DNA of 64,000 bases from Roseobacter sp. HKCCD6576-2 (GCF_013179285.1 NZ_WVNW01000002.1:1-64000), one strand, 5' to 3'; numbered from the stretch's first letter, positions 26,456 to 37,315 are shown. Numbers and translations: made by a program. The notes: generated by a model from the sequence alone, not told the origin.

Positions 26456-27654
26456 GCGTGATCCTGACCCTGAATGCAGGCTCTTCAACCATCAAATTCG
26501 GGCTCTATGCCAATGCGCCCGAACCTGTCGAAGAAGCGAATGGCGAAGTCGACGCGTTGGGGCCGAATGCCAAGCTGATCTTAACCCCACGCGGGGCGGA
26601 TCCGGTCGAAACCAACCTTGGACCGACCGACCACGCGAGCGGGATGCAAGCGATCCTCGATGCGGTGACGCCGCTGATGGCCGGGCGGGGGATTGATGGC
26701 GTGGGGCACAGGGTGGTGCATGGCGGCCCGGATTTCGACGGCCCGCGCGTGCTTGACCCCGCCACAATCGAACAACTGCGGCAGTTCGAGCCGCTCGCGC
26801 CGCTGCACCAGCCCTATAACCTGGCGGGCGTCGAGGCGGCCCATGCGGCCTTCCCGCAAGCCGCACAGGTCGCCTGTTTCGACACCGCCTTTCATCGCGG
26901 TCATCCTTGGGTCAATGACACATTCGCCTTGCCGCGCCGCTTCTATGACCAAGGCGTGCGCCGCTATGGGTTCCACGGGCTGAGCTATGATTACATCATG
27001 GGCGCGCTCCGTCGGGATTGGCCGCGTCTGGCCGAGGGCCGGGTGATTGTTGCGCATCTGGGCAATGGCGCCTCGATCTGCGCGATAAAAGGGGGCCGGT
27101 CTGTCGGCTCGTCGATGGGGTTCTCGGCGCTGGACGGCCTGCCGATGGGCACCCGTTCGGGGCAGGTCGATCCGGGCGTTTTGCTCTATCTGATGGATGC
27201 CGAAGGCATGGGCACCGACGAGATCAGCAATCTGCTGTACAAGGAATCCGGGCTCAAAGGTCTCTCTGGCATCACCCATGATATGCGCAGCTTGTTGCAG
27301 AGCCCCGAACCGGAAGCGGCCGAAGCCATCGACTATTATGTTTTCCGTCTCCGCCGAGAGATCGGGGCCATGGCGGCGGTTCTGGGCGGTGTTGATGCGC
27401 TGGTCTTCACCGGCGGGATTGGTGAAAACGCAGCCCCCATTCGCGCCCGCGCAGTGGCTGGGCTCGATTTTCTTGGGCTCAGCATTGCGCCCGCGGCCAA
27501 TGACGTGAGCGCGCCGCGGATTGATGCCGGGCCGGTGCCGGTGCTGGTTGTGCCGACCGACGAGGAACGTGTGATCGCGCGCGCGGTTGTCGCGACTCTC
27601 GGTGATGCCGAAGCCACGCGGGAAGCAAGGGGCGCTTGGGCCGCCGCCGAATAG
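26452..27654 (+). CDS. ackA: acetate kinase
   Basis: A 400-residue acetate/propionate kinase. Both family signatures are visible: LTLNAGSSTIKFGLY at the N-terminus and RYGFHGLSYDYI near residue 170. It interconverts acetyl phosphate plus ADP with acetate plus ATP. The ATG overlaps the phosphotransacetylase stop (ATGA), indicating coupled translation. The pair can serve acetyl-CoA overflow or the recovery of acetyl phosphate from sulfonate breakdown; no sulfoacetaldehyde acetyltransferase gene is near. Confidence 0.95.
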   Translation: MSVILTLNAGSSTIKFGLYANAPEPVEEANGEVDALGPNAKLILTPRGADPVETNLGPTDHASGMQAILDAVTPLMAGRGIDGVGHRVVHGGPDFDGPRVLDPATIEQLRQFEPLAPLHQPYNLAGVEAAHAAFPQAAQVACFDTAFHRGHPWVNDTFALPRRFYDQGVRRYGFHGLSYDYIMGALRRDWPRLAEGRVIVAHLGNGASICAIKGGRSVGSSMGFSALDGLPMGTRSGQVDPGVLLYLMDAEGMGTDEISNLLYKESGLKGLSGITHDMRSLLQSPEPEAAEAIDYYVFRLRREIGAMAAVLGGVDALVFTGGIGENAAPIRARAVAGLDFLGLSIAPAANDVSAPRIDAGPVPVLVVPTDEERVIARAVVATLGDAEATREARGAWAAAE

Positions 27655-27712
27655 CGGCCTTGACCTTCGCTCAGAACACCACACTTTAGCGGTCAGATTT
27701 GCGAGGTATCTC

Positions 27713-28162
27713 ATGCGGTTGATCCTATTTGCAGTGGTGGCCATCGGTTTGCTGATTGGCGCTATGGCGGTCTATATGCGGGTGGCGCCAATGCCGCCCG
27801 AGATTTGGCATCTGACCCCGGCAGAGGTGACGCCCCCTGACAGCCCCAATTATGTCCTGCTGATCGGTGAGGATGCGCCGCGCTTTGCCGGAACGGTTGA
27901 TGGGATCGCCGCCCAGCTTGATGAGATTGCGCGCGGCGATGGCGCCCACCTAATCGCGGGAAGTGTGTCTGACGGGCATATCACCTATGTGCAGCGCACT
28001 AGGCTAATGGGCTATCCCGATGCGATCTCTGTGCAGGTCCATCCCACCGATGAGGCGGGCCAAGTTGCCATCGACATCTTCTCGCGCTCGCGCTTTGGGC
28101 ATTCCGATATGGGGGTGAATGCGGCCCGGGTGGAGCGCTGGCTGTCGCAGCTCGGCTCTTGA
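27713..28162 (+). CDS. DUF1499 family protein
   Basis: A 149-residue protein with a single N-terminal membrane helix (about residues 3-22) and a DUF1499 body: [14 protein letters not shown] and the C-terminal [21 protein letters not shown] motif are typical. The function of the family is unknown. The ATG at 27713 follows GCGAGG; the upstream extension of the frame has no comparable site. It lies between ackA and prfA, on the same strand. Confidence 0.85.
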   Translation: MRLILFAVVAIGLLIGAMAVYMRVAPMPPEIWHLTPAEVTPPDSPNYVLLIGEDAPRFAGTVDGIAAQLDEIARGDGAHLIAGSVSDGHITYVQRTRLMGYPDAISVQVHPTDEAGQVAIDIFSRSRFGHSDMGVNAARVERWLSQLGS

Positions 28163-28193
28163 CGTTTCCGCGGCCTCAAGCGACACCGCCAGA

Positions 28194-29249
28194 ATGTTGC
28201 CCGCGGATCGCCTTCACCAAATCACCGACCGGTTCGAGTTTCTCGAGGCGCGCCTGAACGCGGGCCCCGATGCCTCCGAGATTGCCACGATCAGCCAGGA
28301 ATATGCCGCGCTGAAACCCGTGGCCGATCAGATTGCCGCCTATCAGCAGTTGTTGCGCGACATCGACGAGGCCGAGGCGATGTTGGACGATCCGGAGATG
28401 AAGGCGCTGGCCGAGGAGGAGTTGCCGACGCTGCGTGCCGCTTTGCCCGAGGCGGAGCAGGCTCTTCGCATCGCGCTTTTGCCAAAAGATGCCGCCGACG
28501 CGCGCCCGGCAATGATCGAGATCCGTCCCGGCACCGGCGGCGATGAGGCGGCGCTTTTTGCGGCGGATTTGCTGCGGATGTATGAACGCTATGCCGAGAC
28601 CCGTGGGTGGAAGCTGGAGATCATCGAGCAAAGCCAGACGGAGTTGGGCGGGATCAAAGAAGTTGTGGCCCATGTCACGGGCGAGGGGGTATTCGCCCGG
28701 CTGAAATACGAATCCGGAGTGCATCGGGTGCAGCGGGTGCCTACCACCGAATCCGGCGGGCGCATCCATACCTCTGCCGCGACGGTTGCCGTGCTGCCCG
28801 AGGCGGAAGAGGTCGATATCGACATTCCCGCCAATGACATCCGGATCGACACGATGCGCGCCAGCGGGGCCGGCGGGCAGCATGTGAACACCACCGATAG
28901 CGCGGTACGGATCACCCATATCCCCTCAGGCATCGTGGTGACTTCGTCGGAGAAATCGCAACATCGCAACCGGGAGATCGCGATGGGCGTCCTGCGTGCC
29001 CGGCTCTATGATCTCGAACGCCAGCGCGTCGATGACGAACGCGCGGCGGATCGGAAATCGCAGGTCGGCTCTGGCGACCGTTCCGAGCGCATCCGCACCT
29101 ATAACTTCCCGCAAGGCCGGATGACCGATCACCGGATCAACTTGACGCTTTATAAGCTCGATCAGGTCATGCAGGGCGATTTGGATGAGGTGATCGACGC
29201 GCTTATCGCCGATGATCAGGCGCGGATGCTGGCGGAGATGGAGGGGTGA
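28194..29249 (+). CDS. prfA: peptide chain release factor 1
   Basis: A 351-residue class I release factor that recognises UAA and UAG and triggers peptide release on the ribosome. The GGQ motif lies in GAGGQHVN near residue 225, and the PxT-type codon-reading motif is PTT in [21 protein letters not shown]-like context, which marks RF1 rather than RF2. The length is that of the family. It overlaps prmC, which methylates the GGQ glutamine, by four bases: a conserved pairing. Confidence 0.96.
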   Translation: MLPADRLHQITDRFEFLEARLNAGPDASEIATISQEYAALKPVADQIAAYQQLLRDIDEAEAMLDDPEMKALAEEELPTLRAALPEAEQALRIALLPKDAADARPAMIEIRPGTGGDEAALFAADLLRMYERYAETRGWKLEIIEQSQTELGGIKEVVAHVTGEGVFARLKYESGVHRVQRVPTTESGGRIHTSAATVAVLPEAEEVDIDIPANDIRIDTMRASGAGGQHVNTTDSAVRITHIPSGIVVTSSEKSQHRNREIAMGVLRARLYDLERQRVDDERAADRKSQVGSGDRSERIRTYNFPQGRMTDHRINLTLYKLDQVMQGDLDEVIDALIADDQARMLAEMEG

Positions 29250-30085
29250 GCGTCCAGGCCGCGCTGAATGCGGGCCGGGACCGATTGCGCGCAGTGGGGA
29301 TTGAGGGCGCGGAGAAAGACGCGCGCTGGCTGATGGCCGCGGCATTGGGGGTGACGCCAGACCGGGTAATCCTGCATCTCCGCGATCCACTTAGCGAAGA
29401 GGCCGAGTTCTTCTATGAGAATGCCCTAGGCCGACGGCTGGCCTGCGAACCGGTCAGCCATATCCTTGGCGGGCGCTGGTTTTATGGCCGCTGGTTTCAT
29501 GTGACGGCGGATGTGCTCGATCCGCGCCCGGAGACCGAAATCCTGATCGAGCAAGCCTTGCGCCACCCGTTCAAAGAGGTGCTCGATCTGGGCACCGGCA
29601 CTGGCTGTATCTTGCTGAGCCTTCTGGCGGAGCGTCCGGGGGCAACCGGAATTGGTACGGATATCTCGCCCCAGGCGCTCGCGATTGCCGAATGGAACGC
29701 GGCGGAGTTGAATATCGGCGACCGGCTTGCTCTGATCGAATCCGATTGGTTCTCTGCCGTTGGGGGGCGGTTCGATCTGATCGTCTCAAACCCGCCTTAT
29801 ATCGCGGCGGTCGAGATGGCTGCGCTGGCTCCCGATGTGCGCGATTACGAACCCCATGGCGCGCTCACCGATGGGGCCGATGGCCTCTTCGCCTATCGCG
29901 CGATCGCGGCGGCTGCACCGGGGCACCTGACCTCCGGCGGGCGGGTGTTGGTGGAGATCGGGCCGAGCCAGGGCAGGGCGGTCTCAGACCTCTTTGCCGA
30001 GGCCGGGCTGAGCGAGATCACGGTTACCCCCGATTTTGACGGGCGGGATCGCGTGGTCGGCGGCACGTGGCACGGGCCGTCTTGA
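29246..30085 (+). CDS. prmC: release factor N5-glutamine methyltransferase
   Basis: A 279-residue SAM-dependent methyltransferase that modifies the glutamine of the GGQ motif in release factors. SAM motif I is [16 protein letters not shown] and the catalytic NPPY motif occurs as SNPPYIA. The N-terminal helical bundle (about residues 1-75) is present. The start is a GTG overlapping the prfA stop (GTGA). Confidence 0.94.
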   Translation: MSVQAALNAGRDRLRAVGIEGAEKDARWLMAAALGVTPDRVILHLRDPLSEEAEFFYENALGRRLACEPVSHILGGRWFYGRWFHVTADVLDPRPETEILIEQALRHPFKEVLDLGTGTGCILLSLLAERPGATGIGTDISPQALAIAEWNAAELNIGDRLALIESDWFSAVGGRFDLIVSNPPYIAAVEMAALAPDVRDYEPHGALTDGADGLFAYRAIAAAAPGHLTSGGRVLVEIGPSQGRAVSDLFAEAGLSEITVTPDFDGRDRVVGGTWHGPS

Positions 30086-30370
30086 TCACCGGACGAAGCG
30101 TCCCAATATGAGGAACAGGCCAAAACCGCGCTGAACTGTGCTGATTTCGGCGTTTTTACACGCAAAAATGTGCCTTTACGCCGATTTACCCTTGTTTTGC
30201 GCGTCGGAGCGTGGTTACTCATTTGCCAGCGGACGCAGATTGGCCTGCCCAATCGCCCGCGGTTTTGCCACAGAATCGGGTCAACCAGGAATTAGCGTGT
30301 TGGCCTGTAACATGATCTGGCGGGGGCCAGGTCCGACAATTCCCACCAGGAACACTGGAACAGAAAACTT
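30086..30370. other. intergenic region before the DUF4167 gene
   Basis: AT-rich compared with its surroundings, so it probably holds the promoter of the downstream gene. No RNA gene or palindrome could be supported. Confidence 0.4.
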
Positions 30371-30991
30371 ATGAGATCATCTAAGAACCGCTCGCGGTCC
30401 AAGGGCAACCGGAACCGGTCCGTTGGCAATATCGTCAACCGGGTGTTTGACAGCTCGGGTCCTGAGGGCAAGGTGCGTGGCACCCCGCAGCAGATTATCG
30501 ATAAATACAACCAGTTGGCGCGCGACGCCCAACTCTCCAATGACCGGGTCGCGACCGAGAATTTCCAACAACATGCCGAACATTACACCCGCATGTTGAG
30601 CGAAGCGCAGCGCGAGATGGAAGCCAAGCGCGAGGCGCAAGAGGCGCAGCAAAACCAGCAGCGCGAGCAGCGTCAGCAAAACCAGCAGCGCCATGACGAG
30701 GCGGCGCAGCAAAATCAGCAACGCGCCGATGACAGCGCTGCACAAAACACCAAACCGGCCGCCAGCGCCCCGCAACCAGAGCTTCAACCGGGCGAAGGTG
30801 CACAACCCGATGCCAGTTTTGACGCGGTGATCGATGCGGCACCCGAGGGCGATAGTGGTTTGGTGGAAACGCCAGAAAGCGCGCCCAAGCCCAAACGCAG
30901 CCGGACCCGGCGCCCACGCAAGGCAGAGGCTGAAACCGACAGCCCGCCAGCGGAGCCAACCCCCGACAATCCGCAGGAAGCGGCTGAGTAG
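30371..30991 (+). CDS. DUF4167 domain protein with Q/N-rich low-complexity tail
   Basis: A 206-residue protein. The N-terminal part (about residues 1-75) is a basic DUF4167 domain with KGNRNRSVGNIVNRVFDSSGPEGKVRGT-like sequence, common to alphaproteobacteria and rich in arginine, which suggests nucleic-acid binding. Residues about 80-125 form a glutamine-rich repeat of QQNQQR type, encoded by a DNA-level near-repeat of CAGCAAAACCAGCAGCGC. The tail is acidic with a basic RSRTRRPRK motif. Function unknown. It ends two bases from the convergent rsmA. Confidence 0.86.
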   Translation: MRSSKNRSRSKGNRNRSVGNIVNRVFDSSGPEGKVRGTPQQIIDKYNQLARDAQLSNDRVATENFQQHAEHYTRMLSEAQREMEAKREAQEAQQNQQREQRQQNQQRHDEAAQQNQQRADDSAAQNTKPAASAPQPELQPGEGAQPDASFDAVIDAAPEGDSGLVETPESAPKPKRSRTRRPRKAEAETDSPPAEPTPDNPQEAAE

Positions 30992-30992
30992 C

Positions 30993-31835
30993 CTAGCCCG
31001 CCGCCACCTGCCGGGCCAGGGCGCAGAACCCTTCGATAGGGATTTGCTCGGCCCGGTCCGTTGGGGCCAGCCCGGCGGCTAAAAGCCGATCCTCGATGTC
31101 AGGTACCAGCCCTTTCAACGCGGCGCGCAGCATTTTGCGGCGCTGGTTGAAGGCCTTGGCCACAACCCGCTGCAACACATCCGGGTCCGCCGGATAGCGC
31201 GGCGCGGGAAGGGCGGCCAGATGCACCACCGATGAGCTGACCTTCGGCGGCGGTGTAAATGCGCCCGGTGGCAGGCTCATCACAATCCTCGCCTCGCACC
31301 GCCACTGCGCCAGAACGGCCAAGCGGCCATAGGCCTTGCTGCCAGGTTGCGCCACGATCCGCTCGGCCACCTCGCGTTGGAACATGAGCGTCAGGCTGTC
31401 CCAGAGCGGTGGCCAAGTGGGCGGCGTCAGCCAACGGACCAGAAGCTCGGTGCCCACATTATAGGGCAGGTTGGCCACCACCTTGATTGGCGGGGTCAGA
31501 TGCGCGGCCCAATCGATCTCCAACGCATCCGCGTTCAGAACCTCCAGCCGCTCTGGATAGGCCGCTGCAATCTCGGCCAAGGCGGGCAGGCAGCGGGCGT
31601 CTTTCTCAACCGCCACCACGCGTCGCGCGCCCTCGGAGAGCAGCCCCCGGGTCAGCCCCCCAGGTCCCGGGCCCACTTCCAACACGTCATGACCCGTCAG
31701 ATCGCCGGCCGCGCGAGCGATTTTCGCTGTCAGGTTGAGGTCCAACAGAAAATTCTGCCCCAGGGCCTTGCGCGCGCTCAACCCATGGGTGGCGATCACC
31801 TCGCGTAACGGTGGCAGGGTATCGATCCCACTCAT
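30993..31835 (-). CDS. rsmA: 16S rRNA dimethyladenosine transferase
   Basis: A 280-residue KsgA/RsmA enzyme that dimethylates two adjacent adenines near the 3' end of 16S rRNA during small-subunit assembly. GQNFLLD, the SAM motif [11 protein letters not shown] and the catalytic NLPYNVG motif are visible. It is the last gene of the lptF-lptG-lptD-surA-pdxA-rsmA group and overlaps pdxA by four bases. Confidence 0.95.
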   Translation of the reverse strand: MSGIDTLPPLREVIATHGLSARKALGQNFLLDLNLTAKIARAAGDLTGHDVLEVGPGPGGLTRGLLSEGARRVVAVEKDARCLPALAEIAAAYPERLEVLNADALEIDWAAHLTPPIKVVANLPYNVGTELLVRWLTPPTWPPLWDSLTLMFQREVAERIVAQPGSKAYGRLAVLAQWRCEARIVMSLPPGAFTPPPKVSSSVVHLAALPAPRYPADPDVLQRVVAKAFNQRRKMLRAALKGLVPDIEDRLLAAGLAPTDRAEQIPIEGFCALARQVAAG

Positions 31836-32812
31836 CTCGCCGCCCGCGCCCTGGCCATTTTCTCGGCCATTTTCAGGGCCGCGATCAGACTGGTAGGGTC
31901 GGCTTTGCCGGTGCCCGCGATGTCGAAGGCCGTGCCATGATCGGGGGAGGTGCGGATAAACGGCAGCCCAAGGGTCACATTCACCCCGCCTGCGAAATCC
32001 AGCGTTTTGATCGGGATCAGCGCCTGGTCGTGATACATCGCCACTGCCGCATCATACCCGGCGCGTGCCTCCGCGTGAAACATCGTGTCGGCGGAATGCG
32101 GGCCGGTGACCGCCAGCCCTTCAGCGCGCAACGCCTCCAGAACCGGCGTGATCAAAGCGATCTCCTCGCCGCCCATCGTGCCGCCTTCGCCTGCATGCGG
32201 ATTGAGCCCCGTGACGGCGATGCGCGGCGCGTCCACGCCGAAATCCTGGCGTAGGGCGGCGTGGGTGATCCGGATCGTATCCATCAAAAGCGCGCGGCTC
32301 AGCGCCCCTGGGACATCGGCCAGGGCAATATGGATCGTCGTCGGCACCACTTTGAGCGCGTCGCAGGCCAGCATCATCACCACGCGCTCCATGCCCGCCA
32401 AATGCGCCAGATATTCGGTATGGCCAGGATAGGGGAACCCCGCGCCGTCTTTCAGCGCTTTCTTGTGAATCGGCGCGGTGCACAGCGCCGAGGCCGCGCC
32501 CCGCATCACCAAATCAACCCCGGTTGCGATCACGTCAATCACCGCCTGGGCATTCGCCGGGGCGGGACGCCCCGGTACAGCGGCGGCCGGGAATTCTTGC
32601 GCCAGAACCGGCAACGCATGGCCTGCCACATGATCCGCATCACCTGCCGTGCGAATGACTTCGACCGGCATACCGAACCCCGCGAAATGCGCCGGGTCAC
32701 CAATCACAAAAAACGGCAATCGCGCGCCAAGCTCCGCCCAAGCCTTGGCGGCGATCTCTGGTCCAATTCCCGCTGGCTCACCCGAGCTTAGCGCAATCGG
32801 TGCGCAGCTCAT
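31832..32812 (-). CDS. pdxA: 4-hydroxythreonine-4-phosphate dehydrogenase
   Basis: A 326-residue PdxA, which oxidises 4-phosphohydroxy-threonine in pyridoxal phosphate synthesis. The N-terminal [11 protein letters not shown], the [11 protein letters not shown] segment and the metal-binding histidine in [11 protein letters not shown] are characteristic. The surA-pdxA-rsmA order is widespread in proteobacteria. It overlaps both neighbours by four bases. Confidence 0.95.
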   Translation of the reverse strand: MSCAPIALSSGEPAGIGPEIAAKAWAELGARLPFFVIGDPAHFAGFGMPVEVIRTAGDADHVAGHALPVLAQEFPAAAVPGRPAPANAQAVIDVIATGVDLVMRGAASALCTAPIHKKALKDGAGFPYPGHTEYLAHLAGMERVVMMLACDALKVVPTTIHIALADVPGALSRALLMDTIRITHAALRQDFGVDAPRIAVTGLNPHAGEGGTMGGEEIALITPVLEALRAEGLAVTGPHSADTMFHAEARAGYDAAVAMYHDQALIPIKTLDFAGGVNVTLGLPFIRTSPDHGTAFDIAGTGKADPTSLIAALKMAEKMARARAAR

Positions 32813-34047
32813 TCGTCTTCCGTGATGATCGCCTCGGCGCGCAACTCGGCCATAAACCCGTTGGCGTAACTCTCCAGGCGTTGCTGGAACAGAACCTCGC
32901 GCACCTGCTCCCGCCCGCCTTCGGGCAGTTCGGTCGACCGGCCGCAGAGCATCAGAACTTGCGAGACCTCGCCGCCTTGGCCGGTCAAGCCAAAGGACAT
33001 TTCGTTATCATCCAACCGGGCCAGTTCCAGCGCCACATTGCCGGGCACCTCGTCGATCAGTTGCGAGATCCGGGTGAACCCGTCGGGGCGCACACCATAG
33101 AGATCTTCGCATGTATCGATCTCGTCGCGCAGGGCCGTTGCCTCGGAAAGCCCATCGGTTACCGGAATTGTCGCATACTCGACCGCCGTCACGACGGGCG
33201 TGACGAAGTCGGTTTCTTCAAAATCGCGCAGCTGGAAGATCGCAATCGCGGGGCCGAGTGGGACAGGGTCGGTCACATCGCCCGGCCCGAGCGTCAAAAC
33301 CAAAGAGCGCAAGCCGGGTGGTAGGCTGGACAAAGGCCGCCAGCCAAGCGAGCCACCGGCCCGCGCGGTGCCTGCGGCAGACAGCCGTCGCGCCGCGGCA
33401 GAGAACCCGCCGATATCGCCATCAAGGCTTTCAGACAGGCCTTGAATCTGCGTGCGTACGTCATCTTGGTTTTGCGGCGTGAGGGGAATGACAAGCTCTG
33501 CAAGCAAAATCCGCGCTCCACCGGTGGAGCCGCTGAGCGTCAGCGCCCGGTCGATCTCTTCCTCGCTGACTTGCGCGCGAGGTCCAAACCGGGCCCGCAA
33601 CACGTTCCGCCAGGTCACACCGGCAGCAACGAAATCTCGAAAAGTCTCGGCCTCGACGCCGCTTGCGGCAATCGCTTGGATAAACTGCTCGGGTTCCAAG
33701 TTTGCCCGCGCTGCAAATTCCGCCATTCCGGCCTCGATATCCGTCGGCGTGGCGCTCAAACCAAATCGCGCCCCCGCTTCCGCTTGCAATCGCTCATTGG
33801 TGAGTGTCTCGCGGGCCTCTTGCTCCAAATCGCCGGGCGCGTTGAGCAACTCGAGGAACAGGATCCGTTGCTCGATCTCGTAATAGGTCACCGCCCGATC
33901 ATTGACCGTGATGGCGGCGGTGAACGGGCTTTGTTGCGCCCAGGGCGCCGTTGGTATCAGACCCAGGGCCAAACCCATCGCGCCGCCGAAAACCAACGCG
34001 CGGGTAAACTGGCGGGTTTTGGAAAACTGCTGTGCTCGCATGCTCAT
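32809..34047 (-). CDS. surA: periplasmic chaperone / peptidyl-prolyl isomerase SurA
   Basis: A 412-residue secreted protein with a signal peptide (hydrophobic run about residues 15-34, cleavage near APWAQ). It has an N-terminal SurA chaperone domain and one rotamase (PpiC-type) domain around residues 175-290 (GGSLGWRPLSSLPPGLRSLV). SurA escorts outer-membrane proteins, including LptD, through the periplasm. Directly downstream of lptD in the operon and overlapping pdxA. Start at the first of two close ATGs. Confidence 0.9.
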   Translation of the reverse strand: MSMRAQQFSKTRQFTRALVFGGAMGLALGLIPTAPWAQQSPFTAAITVNDRAVTYYEIEQRILFLELLNAPGDLEQEARETLTNERLQAEAGARFGLSATPTDIEAGMAEFAARANLEPEQFIQAIAASGVEAETFRDFVAAGVTWRNVLRARFGPRAQVSEEEIDRALTLSGSTGGARILLAELVIPLTPQNQDDVRTQIQGLSESLDGDIGGFSAAARRLSAAGTARAGGSLGWRPLSSLPPGLRSLVLTLGPGDVTDPVPLGPAIAIFQLRDFEETDFVTPVVTAVEYATIPVTDGLSEATALRDEIDTCEDLYGVRPDGFTRISQLIDEVPGNVALELARLDDNEMSFGLTGQGGEVSQVLMLCGRSTELPEGGREQVREVLFQQRLESYANGFMAELRAEAIITEDE

Positions 34048-34076
34048 CGTTTCTATCCGTTATCCTTTCGCGCCGC

Positions 34077-36221
34077 TTATCTATGGCAGCTACGGTCATA
34101 GCGGCGCCCGTCTCGCGTGGCTCCAAAGCCATTCAATGCGACGGTTATGCCAAACTCGGTTGACGGCTCCAACGTAGCCGAGGTGGTAAAGCGGCGCGAG
34201 AGGGAAAACTCCACATCGACACATTCCGTGGCATAGGTCAGCGCCAAGCCAGCCCGTGTCGCTTCATCCGCCACAAAATCATAGCGCCAATTGGCTTGGG
34301 CGGCCCAAGCATTGTCGAAATCATAGCCCGCATCGAGCGCCCATTCGGCCATGTCTCGTGGGCGCCCTTCTGCCGGGTCCGCCAGAAGCCAGGTAAAACT
34401 CGACGTCAGATTATGGGCATCGCCGCGCCAGGTTACGGCCAGTTCGTTTGAGGTAAAATCAAACTCATCGTCGAAAAGAGCCCGGTTGATCACGCTGAGG
34501 TCTTGACCAAGGCCCAGATGCGCCGCGAGCAGCCAATCGGACTGGACGCCATCAAGCCCCGAGCCAGGCGTGAACTGCCCCGGCTCGGTGTCGCGATAGA
34601 CGCGCCCCACGGTGACGCCAAGCGACCAGCCCAGGGGATCGGTGCGGGTGTAGGTCAGACCGACGTTCAATCGTGCGCCAGTCTCAAACCCATCGCGTCC
34701 TGGAAAGCGGTTCAGCGAGAAGAGATTGGCCTCATCAAACTCGACCACCGCGCTGTCTTCATTGGGAACCACCGCGCCGTTATCATCGCTCCAGGCAAGC
34801 TGTATGGTTGGCTCGATCAGATGGGTCACGCCGCGCATACTGGTCCGCGCCCAAGGCCAACGGAGTTCGACAGCGGCTGCAGGGGCAAAGCGTGTCTCAT
34901 GGTCGGCAAAGCTGCTATCTTCCTGGATCGCGTAGTAATCGGCATTGAGTTCGGTTTCGACGGCTAGGAGCAGTCCGGCCGGCAGAACCCAATCGCGCCG
35001 CCAATCAGCATTGGCCGAAAGCCGCCCCACATCGCGCCCGATTATATCGGTATCGTCGATCCGGTAATGTGTATGGCCTGAGAAGCCTAACGACGCGATC
35101 CCGCCAATGACTGGCGGCGTATAACGCCGAGTGTATTCCGCATTCAGCGCTTGATTGGGCAGGGTGCGGTTGTCGTCGCCCTCGCGCAGCGAAGAGAAGT
35201 AGCTGAAACCCGCTTCGATATACTCATCACGCCGTGCCCGGCTCAGCGTCAGGCGATTGTCCAGCCGGTCCTGCTCGGAAAAGCCATATGCCAAGAGATA
35301 GGTGCGATCTGTGACAGCATCGATCTCAAAATCGAAGCGGAAATCTCGAGGCAGCAGGAAATACCCGTCCGCAAAGATATAGCCGCGTTGTTCATCATCG
35401 GTCAGATTATCCCAGGTGAGGGCGCCGTTGGCTTCGATAAACCCGTTGTGGAAGGCTTGGCGATAGCGAGCCTCAAGCGATTGGCTGTCACCGATCGTCA
35501 GAAATGGGGTGAGTGTCAGGTCCGCATGATCGCCCAAAGGGATGAAATAGGGCAGGCGAATGCCCGTCCCGATCAGATCGTCGGAACTGATCGAAGGTGC
35601 CAGAAACCCGCGCGCCCGCTCCAAGGTCGGGTCCGGCAAGCGCAACCGCGGGATATAGGCAATTGGAATGCCTAGAGCGCGAAACTGCGCGTCTTCGAAA
35701 TAGAGCTGGCGCTCTAATTGATCATGCACGATCCGCCGTGCGCGGATTTCCCAAAGCGGCGTGGGGTTGTCCGCGCAAATCTCGCAAGAGGATGCAACGC
35801 TTTGATAAAGCTGGGTATACCTGCCATCGGATCGGTTGATCTCGGTCGCGGCGATCTGCAATTGTCGGTCCAAGACCAGACGTGCCGATTGCAATATCCC
35901 GTCTTGGAGGTCGCCCGAAAGCTCCGCAAACTCGGCCAGGAAAACCGTCCGCCCATTGGCTTCGGTCAACGTGAGCGGCCCTTCGACCGCCAGCATATCG
36001 TTGGTCCCGTCATACCGCACGCTTTGTGCACGAAGCCGGCTGCCTTGATAGAACACTTCGACACTGCCGCTGGCCACGACCACTTGGCTCGCGCGCTCAA
36101 AATCAATGCTGTCGGCAATCAGGGTCGCGGGCAGGGCGGCGGTGTCTTGCGCCACGCTCGGCCCAAGCCCGGACGCGGCCAAGACCGCAAGGACGGCTAG
36201 AATTTGGCGGATCGCGCTCAT
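34077..36221 (-). CDS. lptD: LPS-assembly protein LptD
   Basis: A 714-residue outer-membrane protein that inserts lipopolysaccharide into the outer leaflet. After a signal peptide (MSAIRQILAVLAVLAASGLG) comes an OstA-like beta-jellyroll segment (IDFERASQVVVASGSVEVFYQG), then a large beta-barrel with alternating polar and aromatic residues. The ATG at 36221 overlaps the lptG stop and follows GGAG; the longer frame to 36488 lies inside lptG. It is co-transcribed with lptG, lptF and the chaperone gene surA. Confidence 0.94.
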   Translation of the reverse strand: MSAIRQILAVLAVLAASGLGPSVAQDTAALPATLIADSIDFERASQVVVASGSVEVFYQGSRLRAQSVRYDGTNDMLAVEGPLTLTEANGRTVFLAEFAELSGDLQDGILQSARLVLDRQLQIAATEINRSDGRYTQLYQSVASSCEICADNPTPLWEIRARRIVHDQLERQLYFEDAQFRALGIPIAYIPRLRLPDPTLERARGFLAPSISSDDLIGTGIRLPYFIPLGDHADLTLTPFLTIGDSQSLEARYRQAFHNGFIEANGALTWDNLTDDEQRGYIFADGYFLLPRDFRFDFEIDAVTDRTYLLAYGFSEQDRLDNRLTLSRARRDEYIEAGFSYFSSLREGDDNRTLPNQALNAEYTRRYTPPVIGGIASLGFSGHTHYRIDDTDIIGRDVGRLSANADWRRDWVLPAGLLLAVETELNADYYAIQEDSSFADHETRFAPAAAVELRWPWARTSMRGVTHLIEPTIQLAWSDDNGAVVPNEDSAVVEFDEANLFSLNRFPGRDGFETGARLNVGLTYTRTDPLGWSLGVTVGRVYRDTEPGQFTPGSGLDGVQSDWLLAAHLGLGQDLSVINRALFDDEFDFTSNELAVTWRGDAHNLTSSFTWLLADPAEGRPRDMAEWALDAGYDFDNAWAAQANWRYDFVADEATRAGLALTYATECVDVEFSLSRRFTTSATLEPSTEFGITVALNGFGATRDGRRYDRSCHR

Positions 36222-37315
36222 CCGTCCTCCGTATGCAACAAGAGCCCGAGCGCCAAGAGAATTGCGGCCAACGGTGGGGTCCAGGCAACAATGTAGATCG
36301 GCAATTGCCCGGTTTCGCCCAAGACCTCGGCAAAGCGGCGGATGAAGAAGACGCCGAAGCCCAGTAAGATGGCCGACAGCACCATCACCCCGGTCTTGCC
36401 AAATCGCGTGTGCCGCATGGTGAAACCCGCCGCAATCAACACCATCGCGGCCAGCATCAGCGGATTTGACAGCTCCATCTGCAACCACACCCGATGCGAC
36501 AGCGCGGCAAATCCAGCATTGTTGAGCTGCTCAATGAAACGCGGCAATTCATAGATCGGCACGGTGGAAGGGCTGCCGAAACTGTCCCGAATTTGTTCGC
36601 GAGTCAGGGTTGAGGCGAGTGTGAAGCGGGCCTGCGTCTCAGCTTGGGCTTCGGGGTTGCTGCTCCCGGCAAGAGGCCAGATTTTGACCTGTTCCAGCTC
36701 CCACGCGCCCAGCTCCAAACGCGCGGTGTCCGCATCAATTCGGCTTTGCATGGCGCCATCTTCATCGAAGGCAAAGAAACTGGCGTTTTGCAGAACCGTA
36801 CCGTCGGCATTGGTCCGTTCCGCCCGGATCACCGTTTGCTGCGCTTCGCTACCTTGGCGCAGCCACAACCCCTCCGCGCTGATCGAGACTGTTTGCGCTT
36901 CACCGGTCTGATACCGAGAGACGGTCTGCGCATATTGCCGCTCGGTCGCGGCGACAATTGGGTTGATCACCATGATGCCAAGAATGCCCAGTAAGATCGC
37001 CACGATCACCGGCGACATCGTACTGCGGAGCGCCGAGCGACCGGCGGCACGGATCACCACCATCTCGGAGGTTCGAGCAAGGCCCAAGAACAGAAACAAG
37101 GTCGCCAACATAATGAAAAGCGGCAGCATCTCATAAAGCGTGCCAGGTGTGTTCAGCAACGCGAGCTCAAACGCCGCGCCAAACCCGGCCTCTGGGTTGC
37201 CAATTCGGCGGATTTGCTCGGCCAAATCAATCGGCAGGAGGATCGAGATAAAGACCCCAAGCACAATCATGAACGCGCGGAGAAACCGCCGCGCAATATA
37301 GAAATGCAAGATCAT
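36218..37315 (-). CDS. lptG: LPS export ABC transporter permease LptG
   Basis: A 365-residue inner-membrane permease with six helices (three near the N-terminus, about 10-115, three near the C-terminus, about 275-360) around a periplasmic jellyroll, as in the YjgP/YjgQ family. With LptF and LptB it extracts LPS from the inner membrane. The ATG at 37315 (MILHFYIARRFLRAF) overlaps the lptF stop. The upstream extension of the frame lies inside lptF. Confidence 0.94.
   Translation of the reverse strand: MILHFYIARRFLRAFMIVLGVFISILLPIDLAEQIRRIGNPEAGFGAAFELALLNTPGTLYEMLPLFIMLATLFLFLGLARTSEMVVIRAAGRSALRSTMSPVIVAILLGILGIMVINPIVAATERQYAQTVSRYQTGEAQTVSISAEGLWLRQGSEAQQTVIRAERTNADGTVLQNASFFAFDEDGAMQSRIDADTARLELGAWELEQVKIWPLAGSSNPEAQAETQARFTLASTLTREQIRDSFGSPSTVPIYELPRFIEQLNNAGFAALSHRVWLQMELSNPLMLAAMVLIAAGFTMRHTRFGKTGVMVLSAILLGFGVFFIRRFAEVLGETGQLPIYIVAWTPPLAAILLALGLLLHTEDG

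Noticed and set aside
26581-27744. 387-codon minus-strand frame opposite acetate kinase
   Set aside because: Antisense shadow of ackA, which has both kinase signatures.
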